Shown here: positions 1-11,607 of the stretch, piece by piece
Numbering within the stretch: the first letter of the stretch is position 1
Layout: every line of letters starts with the position of its first letter
Assembly: GCF_033807575.1 (NCBI RefSeq)
Contig: NC_084721.1
Span: 1,736,001 to 1,800,000 of the forward strand
Direction of reading: 5' to 3'
Length of the DNA: 64,000 nucleotides
DNA from: Cydia pomonella
Lineage: Eukaryota > Arthropoda > Insecta > Lepidoptera > Tortricidae
The notes under the pieces: generated by a model
The model's database searches: none
Told to the model about the DNA's origin: nothing
What the model saw: only the letters and a program-made list of their open reading frames with translations
Made by a program: the position numbers and the translations under genes

Positions 1-201
1 GGCTAGGGACACACTGTATAAATATGTAATTAAAGTCTTCTCGGCATTTCAGATCTCCTTCATTTTCTTTAAGTACTATACTTAGTTGCAGTGCTGGTGT
101 GGTGTGTACGATGCTCAGGCAACCAGTATCCAAAATGTGTCAGATAATGACTATTATACTATTATTATTTTCACAAACAAGTCCAGACATACACAACTAT
201 A

Positions 202-322
202 CTTGGCGCAAAACTAAGTGGCGAGTCAGGTCATAATGCCATCTCTTTCACTCTTGGTTGGTCTTAACAAGGGTAAAGGAGATAGCATTATGATCTCAGT
301 GGCCAGTTAGTTTTGCGGCAAG
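202..322. repeat. Fold-back (MITE-like) element
   Basis: Arms at about 202-255 and 268-322 are imperfect reverse complements (CTTGGCGCAAAACTAAGTGG against the complement of CCAGTTAGTTTTGCGGCAAG), separated by about 12 bases. It is non-coding and about 121 bp, the form of a small non-autonomous DNA element. The family was not identified. Confidence 0.75.
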
Positions 323-1224
323 CATAACGAGCATTCGTCTGCGGACTTAATGGCTCCTCTACACGATGGCCCAGCGTAGGCCAGTCGTAGGGACGCATTT
401 ATGCGTTAGAGGGAGCAAGTGATATTGAATCGTATTGTCATGTCATTAAAGGTTAGATTTGAAAAATCTGCGCGCCATCGCGGATGACCCGAACTGTAGC
501 CACATATTTATTTCTTCCTTGACATTCGTCATAAGGTTTACGTGGTTGGTAACCGATTTGCCGAGAACGGTCCCAAGTTTTTAACCACTTCAAAAACTAC
601 AGAAAAGTCTGGTTTGTGTGCCGTAAGAGTAACTTTTGCTGCAAGAAGCGATATCTTAACCACCGAATGTTTATGCATACAATTAAGCCACTGGCTGTGT
701 TGCCATCCATCACAATCGCGCAAACCCTAGGCATGATTGTTGTTTTCCAATTTGCACTGAACAGTAATGATGTTATTTCTTATAAAGGAAATAATTACGC
801 TGAGCGCAATGATAATAAATTACAGCTTTTACGACTAATTTATTAATAGAAATTTCGCGAGTGAGCCTTAGGTAGTCGTAAATAAGTAAGAACGCGTCGG
901 CCAATGGGCAGTAATAAAATCTGTCCGAGTCCGTGCATTGGTCAGCCTCCAACCAATCGGGCGCGTTCCAGATTTGAAAGCGACGGTTTACGATCGTCTG
1001 TCTTTTTGCTGTTTTGGCGCCAAAATTGATATGTGTAAGTGCAACGGTTTGGCTACTGTTAACAGATGACGGTTGTAAATTAGGTGGGTTTAACGTGGCG
1101 TTTAAATGTCGGGATGACCTTAGGTGACGTCGTTTCTAGCTGTGTAATGGGATGCATACATGTGCCTCGGTTGTAAACTTCTCAAATTATGATGTGTTTG
1201 TGTCTGGTCTGACAGATACATATT

Positions 1225-1582
1225 CAGTCAGCAACAAAAGTAGAATACCAGACTATGCGTCAAAAATCTCTACCATTGTCTGGTAGTTTACCAAAAAGAG
1301 ATATAGACATATCTATAACTGTACAGTACCCCTAGTGTAAATATTTTCGACAGCGAAACGTGACGTACGCGTTTGCGTTAAGTGTCATTTTGTATGAGAT
1401 TTTTGACTTTCCAAAACAAAATGAGACTTAACGCAAACGCGTACGTCACGTTTCGAAATCGAAATTATTTACACTAGGGGTACAGAACTATTCAACATTT
1501 GCATTACAATTTACATACCATGAAAAGTATTTGAGGGAGATACATTTGGCGCTCTCTTTCATACGCTACTATTAATGCTCAT
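1225..1582. mobile_element. MITE with terminal CAGTCAGC-type repeats, split by another fold-back
   Basis: The left end CAGTCAGCAACAAAAGTAG and right end CGCTACTATTAATGCTCA resemble the termini of the intact copy at 60786-61005. The inner motifs (CTACCATT near the left; TTTGGCGCTCTCTTTCATACGC near the right) also match that copy. The element is interrupted at 1326-1483 by an unrelated fold-back. The terminal bases are diverged, so the exact ends are uncertain. Confidence 0.55.
1326..1483. mobile_element. Fold-back MITE with GTACCCCTAGTGTAAAT ends, nested insertion
   Basis: This 158-bp element has long inverted arms: GTACCCCTAGTGTAAATA at the left, mirrored at the right end, and an inner perfect block (CGAAACGTGACGTACGCG and onward) mirrored at 1418-1455. 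A loop of about 25 bases lies between them. The arms are nearly identical, suggesting a fairly recent insertion. I recall this family as common in Lepidoptera. No clear target-site duplication is visible. Confidence 0.85.
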
Positions 1583-2464
1583 TTTAATAATACCAAATGG
1601 ATCCTATATCATAATCATTGGCCTTTAACATCAATTAAATGATGGTTTAAACAGCGCCCATAACATTAAAAAAAAAAAAAAAAAAATTATGGATCCTATA
1701 TACGTAAATATATATTTTCTCTCCACTAAAGCTCTTTTTATTCTGAAGCTTGCACAAAAAATACTTTTTTGATCCCACAGTATGGTTAAAAAAATAAACA
1801 AAGAACACTGAAATTTTACAGTTATGAAAAAAATCTCTATAAATAGTAGTAATAGTACCCATTTTCATTGATCTCGACTACCTACATTAGTACTTGAATT
1901 ATAGTATATAAAGGACGTTCCTAAGACCTAAACGGCTGCGCATTATATTAAACCCTTTAGAGCCTAGACATTCACAGGTGAGAATGTGCTAGGTACGTTA
2001 CCACGAACCTGCCACTTCCAAGAACAAGAAACCCTTACTATCACTCAATATCTATGTAGTTACAACCTTTTACTTATTAATACATAAAGTAGGTCAATAA
2101 AAGCGTATTCTGCGCACACGCACGCAACACCATCGTTAAAAAAGTCTTATGTGCTCATAAAACTAGTAAGGAGATACGACATTTTGAAACGCACGGTAGT
2201 GGCTTTGCCTATGTCAGTTCCGCGCATGCGTAGACGCGCCGTCAGTCAGTCTGTCTGACTGACTGCTTTATTATACAACTGTAAACTTATAATTCTATTG
2301 AACTGTTCGGTTTGATTTTAAAGTCCGGTTTAAATTCATTGCGAATAGTTTTTAATAAGTAGTATAAATTTACTTGAAATCTTTATTAGTACCTTGACTA
2401 GAATCTGAGAAAGACGCTTTTATACTAAGGAATTTGTCGTGAAATAGTATTTCATATAATCGTG

Positions 2465-2720
2465 ATAATACAATAGTGATATAATCAAGCTTTTCAATCT
2501 CGTACCTTACTTAGGCAACTCGGCAAGCTTCGTTGCTTAAACACGGCGCGACTGAAAAGTTTGATTTTATATATCAATATTGTATACAATACTTTTTCTA
2601 CGAGTCATCTAAAATAATCCTTTTTTTTACTATTAAACCTAAATAATTAATGAAAATTGGTAAGTATCTCAGTAGACGAAATTGTAGACATAAACGCGCG
2701 ACTCCCGCCCCGCGCCCGGG
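2465..2720. repeat. Dispersed repeat family D, copy 1 (fold-back core plus flank)
   Basis: The core at 2483-2565 is the reverse complement of the core of the copy at 53887-54110 (shared motifs AAGCTTTTCAATCTCGTACC and TTAGGCAACTCGGCAAGC). The downstream flank (GTATACAATACTTTTTCTAC, then AATGAAAATTGG and ACATAAACGCGCGA) is in the same orientation in both. The element is therefore palindromic at its edges, with an inverted core in one copy. Confidence 0.7.
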
Positions 2721-2934
2721 TAGTTTTTTTCTATTTGATGCAGACTGCACAACACAAGTACAGTCATGTCTGAAAAGAAACGGACTATAAAGTGCCAAAA
2801 ATATGTATACAATACACCTTAATGTATGGGCAATAAGGTCGTATGTTGCATTTTTATTTGCATGGTAATTTGTCTGTTTTCTGTGTATTTAGTGAAAGAT
2901 TTCTTTCATTACATTTGCACCTGCTGACATATGT

Positions 2935-3097
2935 ATATTTATTAATTTTCGCTACCCAAAGGTTGTCTGGACGAGATTGATTTTTAGCGATAAGACCGCC
3001 TGTTGCGACAACACCTCTGCTTGTGTTTCTGTGTTATTTTGTATTGTTTTCTATTATTTATGTGTACAATTAAGAGTATTTTGTATTGTTTTGTAAG
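2935..3097 (+). repeat. Dispersed repeat family E, copy 1 (LINE-tail-like)
   Basis: It matches 57611-57761 over most of its length (GGTTGTCTGGA.GAGAT, TTTTTAGCGATAA.ACCGCC, then AAGAGTATTT.GTATTGTTTTGTAA). The second copy has CAATAAAGAGTA near its end, like a polyadenylated 3' end, so this is probably the 3' tail of a retrotransposon. The family name is unknown. Confidence 0.7.
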
Positions 3098-3599
3098 GTC
3101 GTGTACACATATTTTTGGGACTTTGTTCGCATCGATATTTTCAGACGTGACGTACACGCGTACGATATGACTTCCTTTGATGCAAAAAGTAAGATGACTT
3201 TTACACGTGATATAACTTTAATAGGAACGTAATTATCATTATGGGAGTTAATAAAATGGCTTTAAAGAAAACATTGAAATTCTTGCTTTCTTTATAATTT
3301 TTTTGCTTTAATTATAATAGCCTGGTTGAATAATTTAATCTTTTTGCAAACATTTTCTGTGCCATGAATATTATGAGTATTATGACAACTTTTTCCGTAA
3401 TGCAATCCTTTCTCGTGTCCGCCATGTTGCATAAGTAACATGTCAATAATAATATGATTATGAAACATGTTCAAGATTCGTTACGACTTCACCTAAGACC
3501 CTCAGAAGTCAATATTGACATTTTAATGTGTCGTTTTTACTATTTGTCAAATTTTATAGGCTTTTCAACTTGGGATTATTATATTAATTAATATTAAAG

Positions 3600-3870
3600 G
3601 GTTCACCGCTTCGGAGAAGACTCGAACTTGCGATATCCGATCGCTCTAAACCAACTGAGCTATAGGTAAAAAACTTAAGTAAGTCACCTGTTGTATGTAG
3701 TTGTGACGTGTTCGAATAGACAATACATGTTTAGAAGACACACACAAACAAAACAAATGTCTATTCGAACACGTCACAACTACATACAACAGGTGACTTA
3801 AGTTTTTTACCTATACCCCTGAGCCGCCGAGTTGGTCCAGAGCGATCGAATTTCGCCGTTACCTGACCTT
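3600..3870. repeat. Head-to-head tRNA-like repeats forming a long hairpin
   Basis: Arms 3661-3722 and 3758-3815 are perfect reverse complements over 58 bp except for one 4-base insertion (TAAG) in the left arm, with a 35-base loop. Beyond the arms each side continues into a tRNA-like head. On the minus strand to the left it reads TAGCTCAGTTGG then AGAGCG, with a B-box-like AGTTCGAGTC. On the plus strand to the right it reads CGAGTTGGTCCAGAGCG. This fits two tRNA-derived SINE ends facing outward, or one fold-back SINE. The tRNA parts are too diverged to be functional tRNA genes. Confidence 0.75.
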
Positions 3871-4075
3871 CCCAATGTGGACTCGTCATTATAATCAAGG
3901 TCATAATAATATCAGCAAAGATAATCTTGTAGTCAACTTTTACTGCCATCTTTCGACACAGGACTAAAACTCTTAGAATGATATATGGTTATTAGACCCA
4001 TGTTCTTTCACTGATATGTGTTAAATATCAAACGGTGTCGCCATCTTGTCGAGTATAGGTCAAAGGTACAGTCGC

Positions 4076-4197
4076 TATCAGATATCAGAGCTATCAAAGT
4101 GCTCAAAAATATCTGAACACGCACTCTACCGCCTTGACAATAGAGGCGTGTTCAGATATTTGCAAGCACCTTTGACGCTCCGATATATCTGAGCTAT
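4076..4197. repeat. Fold-back element, family G copy 1
   Basis: Inverted arms include AAATATCTGAACACGC and its mirror GCGTGTTCAGATATTT around a spacer of about 30 bases. Outer parts (CAGATATCAGAGCTATCAAAG) are mirrored at CTTTGACGCTCCGATATATC. A fragment with the same motifs (GCTCAGATATTTGTGAACA, GCTCCGATATAT) occurs at 55290-55320. Confidence 0.7.
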
Positions 4198-4739
4198 TCG
4201 AGCATAATTTTTACTTAATTTTTTACGAGACACGCTTTTGTCTTAGACTTTATTCTTCTATCAGGCAGGTACCATTTTTTTTCACTTTTTACCTACAAGA
4301 CTGAAGAAATTGTAAAAACTCGTTTCTCGTCTAGCAAATTTAATTCCCAAAATTCCTGGATTCCATGCTGTCAATGTTCCCATCGCACATGGAGCCCCTT
4401 GAGCCCGGCGAGACGAATCCGTGACGAATCCGCGGCTCAGCGCCCCTTATTATTTTACCCATTGCCTTGTGCTGCATTATTCATGCCACGTCACTAATCT
4501 GTTTAGATACTCCATTTTGACTTGTCTAATGAATGTTTATTGCAGTTTTTTGACCAGGATTAGTGGGTGGGTTTGGGGAATTCGCTTTTTGTGTTTTAAT
4601 GTAAGTAACAGTAATTGTTCGGGAGAGATAGTCATTTCATTGACATCTTCAGTGGCATTCCAGAAAAGCTATTTTTACAAGTCTTTCTTTTTATTTGCAA
4701 TCTACATATGTATGTACTGGTCAAAACTTGCAATTTAAA

Positions 4740-4925
4740 TTTGATCCACTTCCCGACTTCCAATGAAGCTGAAAATTTGCATACATATGTAAGTTGGGTG
4801 ATAATGCAATATTATGGTACTATCGAGCTGATGTGATGATGCAGACAGGAGGTGGCCATAAGAGCCGTTATAAAACAACGCAACTTAATTGTGTTTGGGG
4901 TTTTTAGAATTGTCTCGACGATTAT
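4740..4925 (+). repeat. Dispersed repeat family C, copy 1
   Basis: It shares a scattered but collinear match with 57815-58010: GAGCTGATSTGATGATG, then AACGCAAMTTAATTRTGTTTGG and GTTTTTAGAATTGTCT. It is non-coding. It lies directly before a LINE C-terminal fragment, but the second copy has no LINE after it, so the two are probably separate elements. Confidence 0.6.
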
Positions 4926-4984
4926 TAGTCTGGATCTGGATGGGTGAATATCGTGCGGTCTGGAGGTCGCACTCTGGAGTTCCA

Positions 4985-5150
4985 AATGACCGAAGACCGT
5001 CTGGACGCCCTAGGTACCGCTGGAGACACGAAGTGGAAAAAGGCCTTAGCGAACTCGGCGCCGTCGACTGGACAGAAACGGTTTTGGACAGAGAAGCATG
5101 GCTGTCTTTGGAGTCGGAGGCCAAGATCCACTTCGGGTCGCTCCGCCACA
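4985..5150 (+). pseudogene. Non-LTR retrotransposon (LINE) C-terminal fragment
   Basis: The plus frame starting near 4889 encodes GRPRYRWRHEVEKGLSELGA, then a WTETVLDREAWLSLESEAKIHFGSL-type block split here for brevity. The pattern GRP..RW...V..DL..LG...W...A.DR..W......A is the usual C-terminus of insect LINE reverse transcriptase proteins. The upstream RT and endonuclease domains are absent, which is normal for 5'-truncated copies. It is a dead fragment unrelated to hth. Confidence 0.75.
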
Positions 5151-7636
5151 GCAGTAGTAGTAATAGAAAAATATTTTTTTGACCCGATTTTTTTTTGTCC
5201 TTTATATGGAGGGTTGGCCGACTTGGACGACCTGACCTATTCTCGTATGTAACACAGATATCTGCAAAGGTTGCTCCCAAACGCGTCACAGCCCCTACAA
5301 CGTAGACCTTTTTGCATGCCGAAAGTAATTCCTTTATAGCTAGAATATAAGGTTTTGTTAAATGCAGAATATGCGAAAGAATGCAGTAGTCTCTCTTAAT
5401 AATATCTACACGTTTTGTGTTTTCCAGTTGACATTTAGAAATGTGCAGAGTTATCGAACTTCATTAGCCTCTTTAGGTAATTAATACCTTCTACCTAGGC
5501 GCATCTGATGCATGACAATGAGGTCTTTCATTCGTATTTATATTAAAATATTTTAAACGTATAAAGAAACAAAGACGATTATTACTTCTTTTTTTAAGTA
5601 TTGCTTGCAGATGTATCTGCTTCATAAAAAAACAGATTAAAAAACTGCTATAAGTGAAAGTACCTACTACTTAACGACTAAATCTTCATTAATATAAATT
5701 AGTAGTGTATTTAAAGACACAGCCAATATAAACTTTAACTACCAATTTCAAACTCACAAAACCACCAAACAGCTAAACAACTCAATTCATAATTCAAATT
5801 TGGAACCAATTATTTCAGCCCCACTCTCCCCAATCGTCCGTCAATAGCAGACTATAAAGAATAAATAAAATATCAGATTGGCGGCCCAGGTCGCACAGAT
5901 TAGCGCGCAGGGTGCCATAAGCTTGCGGATCTCTCTGCCACTAGATGACGCATCGTCGTTGCGCTGACTAAATCTGATTATTTCGTGATTAAAATCACTT
6001 GAAATATTAAATACTAAATTTAAGTTTACGAGTGTTTTTTACCAAATATGTGTTATATATATATACTTTTTCACTGTTTGTAAGCTTCATTTCATGTGAA
6101 ATTATATGTCTATGTCTAATACCTTATTCTGTTTTGTTACAAGGTAACTATTTGTTAATCAAAGATCGAGTGCATATCCGATTTGGGAAGCACAAGGACA
6201 GTATGGTAGATGATCGCTCACCACGCGTCACCACTTATTATACTTTTTTTTATAACTTATTAGTTTCGTTCACTTTTACGACTACCTTCTTAGATATAAA
6301 TAGTAACAAAGAATTACTTCTAGGGCTAAACATGGACTAGTGTAAAATTATTTTAAATGCAAAAGAAAGTGATATGTGTGGTGACCGACGTGACCGCGAG
6401 TCTTGATCAATTGGTAATCAACATAATGTACGATTCCCACCAGCCCAGACTGAAGCGTGGCTTAGTGCATACATTTGGATATCATATTTTGAGTCTTGTA
6501 TAATATGGTTAGAACAATATTATGACTTTAAATTATACGCAACCTGATTATAAACTTAGATCACATACCTACAGTTAGCGAAAAATTACATTAACGACGC
6601 GTTCGGCTCCTCACCACGTGCCAACCACGTAGGCTACTGCAAATATCGCAATTTGAAGAAAATGTCACTATCTTCGTCGCATACCCCTCCAGATTATAGT
6701 TGGGCCGTACTTGAGAATGGTCTCTGTGTTGTATGGGAAATGTTCTCGCTCGAGAATATTCTTCATAGTAAATGGAGAACGTTCTCGATAACGACACAAC
6801 TACTCCAGATACATGCGAGATCTAAAGAAGGCAGTCTCCGCGTAAGCCATAAAGAAACAATTTCCTCCCCGGTCTCCCCATGACGGGATCCATGATAAAA
6901 ATGCGTTATAGCGTCTCCAGGCGGCTGTCAAAGGTTTCACTTTAAACTCCGCGAATTTTCTGAGGAAGTTGTGAAATTTTCGAGTCTATTAAATACAGGA
7001 AATGTTCTGCGTGAGTGGGATTTTGTGAGCTTTTATGTACGGCTATTATTATTTATTATGTAGACTTGTACGCTACAATATTTTTTCTAGTTTCCTTGAT
7101 TCGGTTTAACGAACTGTGGAATTGATAAATTTACTGTTAGAAAGGCAGACATGTTAAAAGACGTGCTTTTGAAACCTTGCAGAATTAATGCTTATTTTTT
7201 CTTTCCATACGTCATTTACCTAATTGTTAGTGACCAAGATTTCGTGGCAGGATTCGAACCTGGAGCTTGTATGTTCGGAGCAACCTAATTTTTTCAAAAA
7301 AAAAACTCCCAAAACATTTTTTTGTGTGTACGGCTTAACTTGGTATAAAGTAAACAGCCAAATTTAATTTAAAACAGAACATTTTATTGTTTAATCCGTT
7401 CAGAAAATAATGTTATAAAATTAATCACATTGACATACAAGATGGACGTACACCAAATAGCATATTAATACATTTACAAGTTAGATTTATGAAAATAAGT
7501 TTCCAAACATCATAAGAAACCTACTTTGTAACTCTAAAACCTAACTTAGACAACCAACTACATATTATGTTAAAGAAACTCATATACAGACAAAAATAAC
7601 TATAGCCATAGAATAAAATATACCCCTTCAACTTTA

Positions 7637-7868
7637 GTCCGGCTACCATGAGTTGGCATTTGACTTTTAAATTAGCAAGTGCGTGAACTCTATCTCATTC
7701 CCTCTCTATCGCACCAATACATCAGTGCGAGCGATGGACTGCGACCGAGTATTTTTTTTTTTTTTTTTTCCATAAATGGCTTTTACTCCTCGCTAATTTA
7801 GCAAGGACCGAGTTTACGCATTCGCTAGCGTAAACGTCAAGTGTCAACTTGTGGTACGGCTACAGGAC
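7637..7868. mobile_element. MITE with GTCCGGCTACC...GGTACGGCTACAGGAC ends
   Basis: The left end GTCCGGCTACCATGAGTTGG is mirrored, with a few mismatches, by the right end GTCAACTTGTGGTACGGCTACAGGAC. The interior is non-coding and has a T-run of about 20 near 7751. At 232 bp it fits a non-autonomous DNA transposon. The family was not named. Confidence 0.7.
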
Positions 7869-8071
7869 GCTTACAATAGTTAAGTATGGCATATTAACAA
7901 TATGGGAAATTCAAATAATATAACACAAACAAAACAATCAATCAGTCTCAACGCCCAAAATATTCCTTAAGCAATATTAAACAAAACCGATAATTCATCC
8001 TAGTCCGTACAGGAGCCAATTCTACAAAAAGCCTTTTTTTTTCAGGCAGAATTATACTCTCGAAAACCCAA

Positions 8072-8312
8072 TTTGTCAGTGAAAAAAAACGCGAAATTCA
8101 ATTTTATATGGCAGGACAACCCTTCGCGCCTTCAGTTTTTTTTTTCATTTGTCACCTATTTTGGTTGACGGAAATGGCTTGCCAAACTATAGTATGACAA
8201 GCTATTTCAGTCAGTAGAAAAAAGTGGCAAATTTAAATACTGTAGACGCGAAGTTTTACTACTGTAATGGTCCCATAAAAAAATGAGTTTCGCGCCTTTT
8301 TCTACTGACAAA
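8072..8312. mobile_element. Long fold-back element (about 240 bp)
   Basis: The end TTTGTCAGTGAAAAAAAACG is mirrored by CCTTTTTCTACTGACAAA. Inner blocks (GAAATGGCTTG at 8170-8180 and CAAGCTATTTC at 8199-8209) are also inverted, so the whole element is one long imperfect palindrome centred near 8190. It is non-coding. Confidence 0.7.
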
Positions 8313-8965
8313 GTGGTTTGTATATATTAGCTTTTTCTGATCTTGATCAAAAAAATTGATACTGCTAACGATACTGAAGAAGCCAACCTAAAAAAAGAGT
8401 TCGTAAAACTTTTTACGCATAATCTTTTTAAAATATTTGCGTCTAGGTACTCCTCCTCCATTTCAAAAAGGGAATCCTTTTATATAACAGTGCTACCAAC
8501 TGTACGGGACGTTTGCGAGTGCACCTACCGCCAAACCGTTACGAAAATCCAAATTTAAACGTAAAATTAACCTTATTTTATTGTGAAGAAGTTAACTATT
8601 TGGAAATGATCGAACACGTCTAATCAGTTAAGCATCTAGTTTCTAGTAGTAACGCGTACATTTATCCAATCTGTCTTGAAGGAGAACTTCGTGATTTTTC
8701 AAAATAAGAGTGGGTCGAAGAAATGTCAAAATTTTGACGAAAATTTACAGTTGCAGAGCTGGCCAGGGCCTAATAACTGCCTGTAAATTTTGACTCTATT
8801 TTGCTTTTAAATTGAGCAAGTTTGGTACAGCACACCGCCTACAAGGCATCTTCTTTTCTTCTTCTTCAAAAGCGACTTGTAAATTCGTCCTAAAATTTTA
8901 TCATAACAGTTAGAACCACCAAAATTTTTGTAAAAGCACTTTTAAAGATATCAAATCATCTATTA

Positions 8966-9304
8966 TACCAGGTGTTTCCTGTAACACGAGCAAATAATTA
9001 AACCATATATTGTACTCCTAAAACGATATAACTTTTGATTAACAACTTTTAAAAATTATGATATCTTTTTTCATACAAATATAATATTATTTTCAATGTA
9101 CGCTGACATCAGTGTCTTTGACGTTTCTTGTCATGCTTTAAACCTAACAAAATTCGCAACACATTGCGTCTTAGAATTAACTTCAATGTGTAATAAAAAT
9201 TAAGACATAAGTTATTTTTAAAAGTCGCTGAACAAATGTTGGTGAGTTTGAGGAGTACAGCCTGCAGTTTAATTTATTGCTCTTGTTACAGGTAACACCC
9301 TGTA
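8966..9304. mobile_element. MITE with CAGGTGTTTCCTGTAACACG-type terminal repeats
   Basis: The left end ACCAGGTGTTTCCTGTAACA and the reverse complement of the right end (CAGGGTGTTACCTGTAACAA) agree over about 60 bp, including GAGCAAATAATTAAAC and GTACTCCT motifs. The 339-bp element is non-coding. TATA-like sequence flanks both sides. I recall this family as frequent in Lepidoptera. Confidence 0.75.
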
Positions 9305-9796
9305 TACTTATAGATACTTCTGTTGATCATACTTCTCATTGGATTTTTTTTCTGGCTGATACAGTAAATGGATTATCCAAGTTTGTATAACTGATTTTCA
9401 GCAAGCGAGCCTGATGCTCCTCCGTCCCACTCTTACTCTTAATGTTTCACGAGGTCATCCGACAAGCCACAAGCTTCTCACAACGAGAACTGATCTATAC
9501 CGCCTTACAAACGCAGCTGAGTTGTTTGACGAAAATATACAACTACCTATGATGAATCATTGATGATTTTTACTAGAATACATTTATTTGGGAATTAAAT
9601 CGAATCATTTAATTATGAAAATTATCATATAACGTGATCACTTTTCATTAAGTACACGATTAAGTGATCTAATAACAACCATTTTTGTTGAGACGATAAA
9701 AATAAATTATCAAGTAAAATATACCTCAATCAAATTAAATATAATATATAAAAAGGTAATAGGTACAGTAAAAAAAAAAAAATTTCCATATAAATA

Positions 9797-9869
9797 GAAC
9801 CTTGTCACAGTAACTATCAATATGAAAGTCGCTAGGGACAGGGACCTTAATCTCACTGTGACAAGGTTC
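9797..9869. repeat. Short inverted repeat, 15-bp perfect arms
   Basis: GAACCTTGTCACAGT at 9797-9811 is the exact reverse complement of ACTGTGACAAGGTTC at 9855-9869. The spacer is 43 bases. It is probably a deleted MITE with only its terminal repeats left close together. Confidence 0.7.
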
Positions 9870-10241
9870 GAAATTCTACTGAAATTAAATTGACCGTACA
9901 TCTGTTTTATTTCTACGTGAATGAATTTTTCAGAAATAATCGATAAACATTAGATAGCAGGTCTGTGTTTAGCCTAAAATATTTGACCTAAAAATATTTA
10001 CTAGTACCTGCTACTTCTTTATGTAGTTATGTATCACTAAAAGTAGATTTGCCAAGTTGGTTCGTAGTATTTTCGATACGATATTTTATCGAGCTTACTA
10101 TATATAATCGTTTAATCATTTAGCAACATCACTTATTGAAAACGTCCATATAGGGACATCCCTAAATGTTTCCTCGATTACAAAAAGTTCGCTCTATATA
10201 AATTCGGAACGAAATTACTACAACAGGCCTAGCCCAGATGT

Positions 10242-10345
10242 CAATCGTTTGCGCTAAAACAACGGAACGCTATCTGTCTCTCTATCGCTCTTACATATTA
10301 ATGCGATAGAGAGACAGAGTTTCGTTGTTGTAGAGCAAACGATTG
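10242..10345. mobile_element. Fold-back MITE with CAATCGTTTGC ends and TCTCTCTATCGC core
   Basis: The left end CAATCGTTTGCGCTAAAACA is mirrored by TGTTGTAGAGCAAACGATTG. The inner CTGTCTCTCTATCGC is mirrored by GCGATAGAGAGACAG. The loop is about 16 bases and the whole element 104 bp. Related core motifs (CCTCTCTGTCGC) occur at 47170-47220 and near 16850, suggesting a diverse superfamily. Confidence 0.75.
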
Positions 10346-10970
10346 GTATTTTATCTAGGCACCTAGGTATAGGCATGCTCTTCAATTATATATTTTCGTC
10401 AAGTCAACGAAGCAACGTTGCCAAACCGCGGCAAGCCTTAACACCTAGCGTATACTGCATACGTATTTTCATCTCACTAACTAAAATGTGCTATTGACAT
10501 ACCACTATTACGTATATGTGATTCTCGGACGTTTCGTCGAAAAACACGATTGTTTATAGAATTACATACTTATAGTTCCCCGTCCTGTGTTCAAAAACAC
10601 GCCATCAAGATGAAATTCTAACAAACGATATGCTTTTTTACAATTAACGTTTTTGACAAGTGATTGTGCGATTTTATGAATAACAGAGCGCGGAAAAAAT
10701 CGCCACGATTTGGCTGGTTAAAAACGCTAATTATGAAAAAACCTAAATTACGTTCTTCAGAGAAACGCCACGATACCTATATGTGTACTAGCCAAACAAT
10801 AACACTAGCAACTACCCAGTAAAATAATTTAAAACTCTTAAGTAACCTTATTCTCACTTAGGCAAGTTAAAATTGTATCTTTTTACGTATACTTCGTTTT
10901 CCAATAGTTTTTTTTTAATACATCTAATTACGTTTTTCTTTATTCTAAGCTCTGAAACACGTAGCTAACT

Positions 10971-11126
10971 GGGCCTGCGACACAGAAATATTGTTTTGGT
11001 AATATTGCCAATAACAATTCAGCAATATTGTAGAATTAATCATGATCTGCGATTTAATACCGTCAGAATTTAATATTGCATGTGAACATGTTGCCGGAAA
11101 TATTGCCAATAGAATGTTGCAGGCCC
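10971..11126. mobile_element. MITE with GGGCCTGCRACA ends
   Basis: The left end GGGCCTGCGACACAGAAATA is mirrored by the right end TAGAATGTTGCAGGCCC. Inner CAATATTG/GCCAATA motifs are also inverted. The 156-bp element is non-coding. Confidence 0.65.
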
Positions 11127-11433
11127 AAAAGTAGGCGCGGTATCGCTAGAGCGGCGGCCTCGCGGTCTTAACGCCTCATTACTTACTAAGTTATTAGTAT
11201 ACACATATTACAATCAACGTTATACGTATGTTTTTTTTTAATCGTATACATAAATTTCGGTGCAAAAATTACCGAATGCAACGCAACGCAAAATCCAATA
11301 AACCAGAACATCCACCGCAAAGTAATTCAAACTCGTCGGATCGCACCCGTTTTTACCCCTCCACTGTTACGTGTAAATTTTGATTTTAAATGTAAATTCA
11401 ACGTGTTAGATTGAATCGTACAGTGAAAAGAGG

Positions 11434-11607
11434 TTGGCCAATTGCAAAAACGAAGATTTGTTCTAAAGGAACTTAAACTAAGGCTTTCTGGGAGCGTTGC
11501 CAATGAACGCTCTCAGAGGCCGAGCGTACAATGAAAAGCGAGGGAGGCGGAAAATCTAACTAAAATGCGAGCACCCCCTTACGTACTTCGTTTTTGCAAT
11601 GGCCAAA
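11434..11607. mobile_element. MITE abutting the candidate retained-intron stop codon
   Basis: The left end TTGGCCAATTGCAAAAACGA is mirrored by the right end CTTCGTTTTTGCAATGGCCAA, one base different in length. The centre folds as well (GGAGCGTT, GAACGCTC near 11490-11513). The 174-bp element ends one or two bases from the TAG at 11608-11610 that closes the read-through frame of hth exon V5. Confidence 0.75.

Noticed and set aside
4885..5289. A 134-codon minus-strand frame
   Set aside because: It is the antisense of the LINE C-terminal fragment at 4985-5150, whose plus-strand peptide fits the LINE family.
7230..7285. tRNA-like T-arm on the minus strand (CAGGTTCGAATCCTG)
   Set aside because: The TTCGAAT loop and four stem pairs look right, but there is no matching D-arm, anticodon arm or acceptor stem upstream. 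It is probably a B-box remnant of an old SINE.
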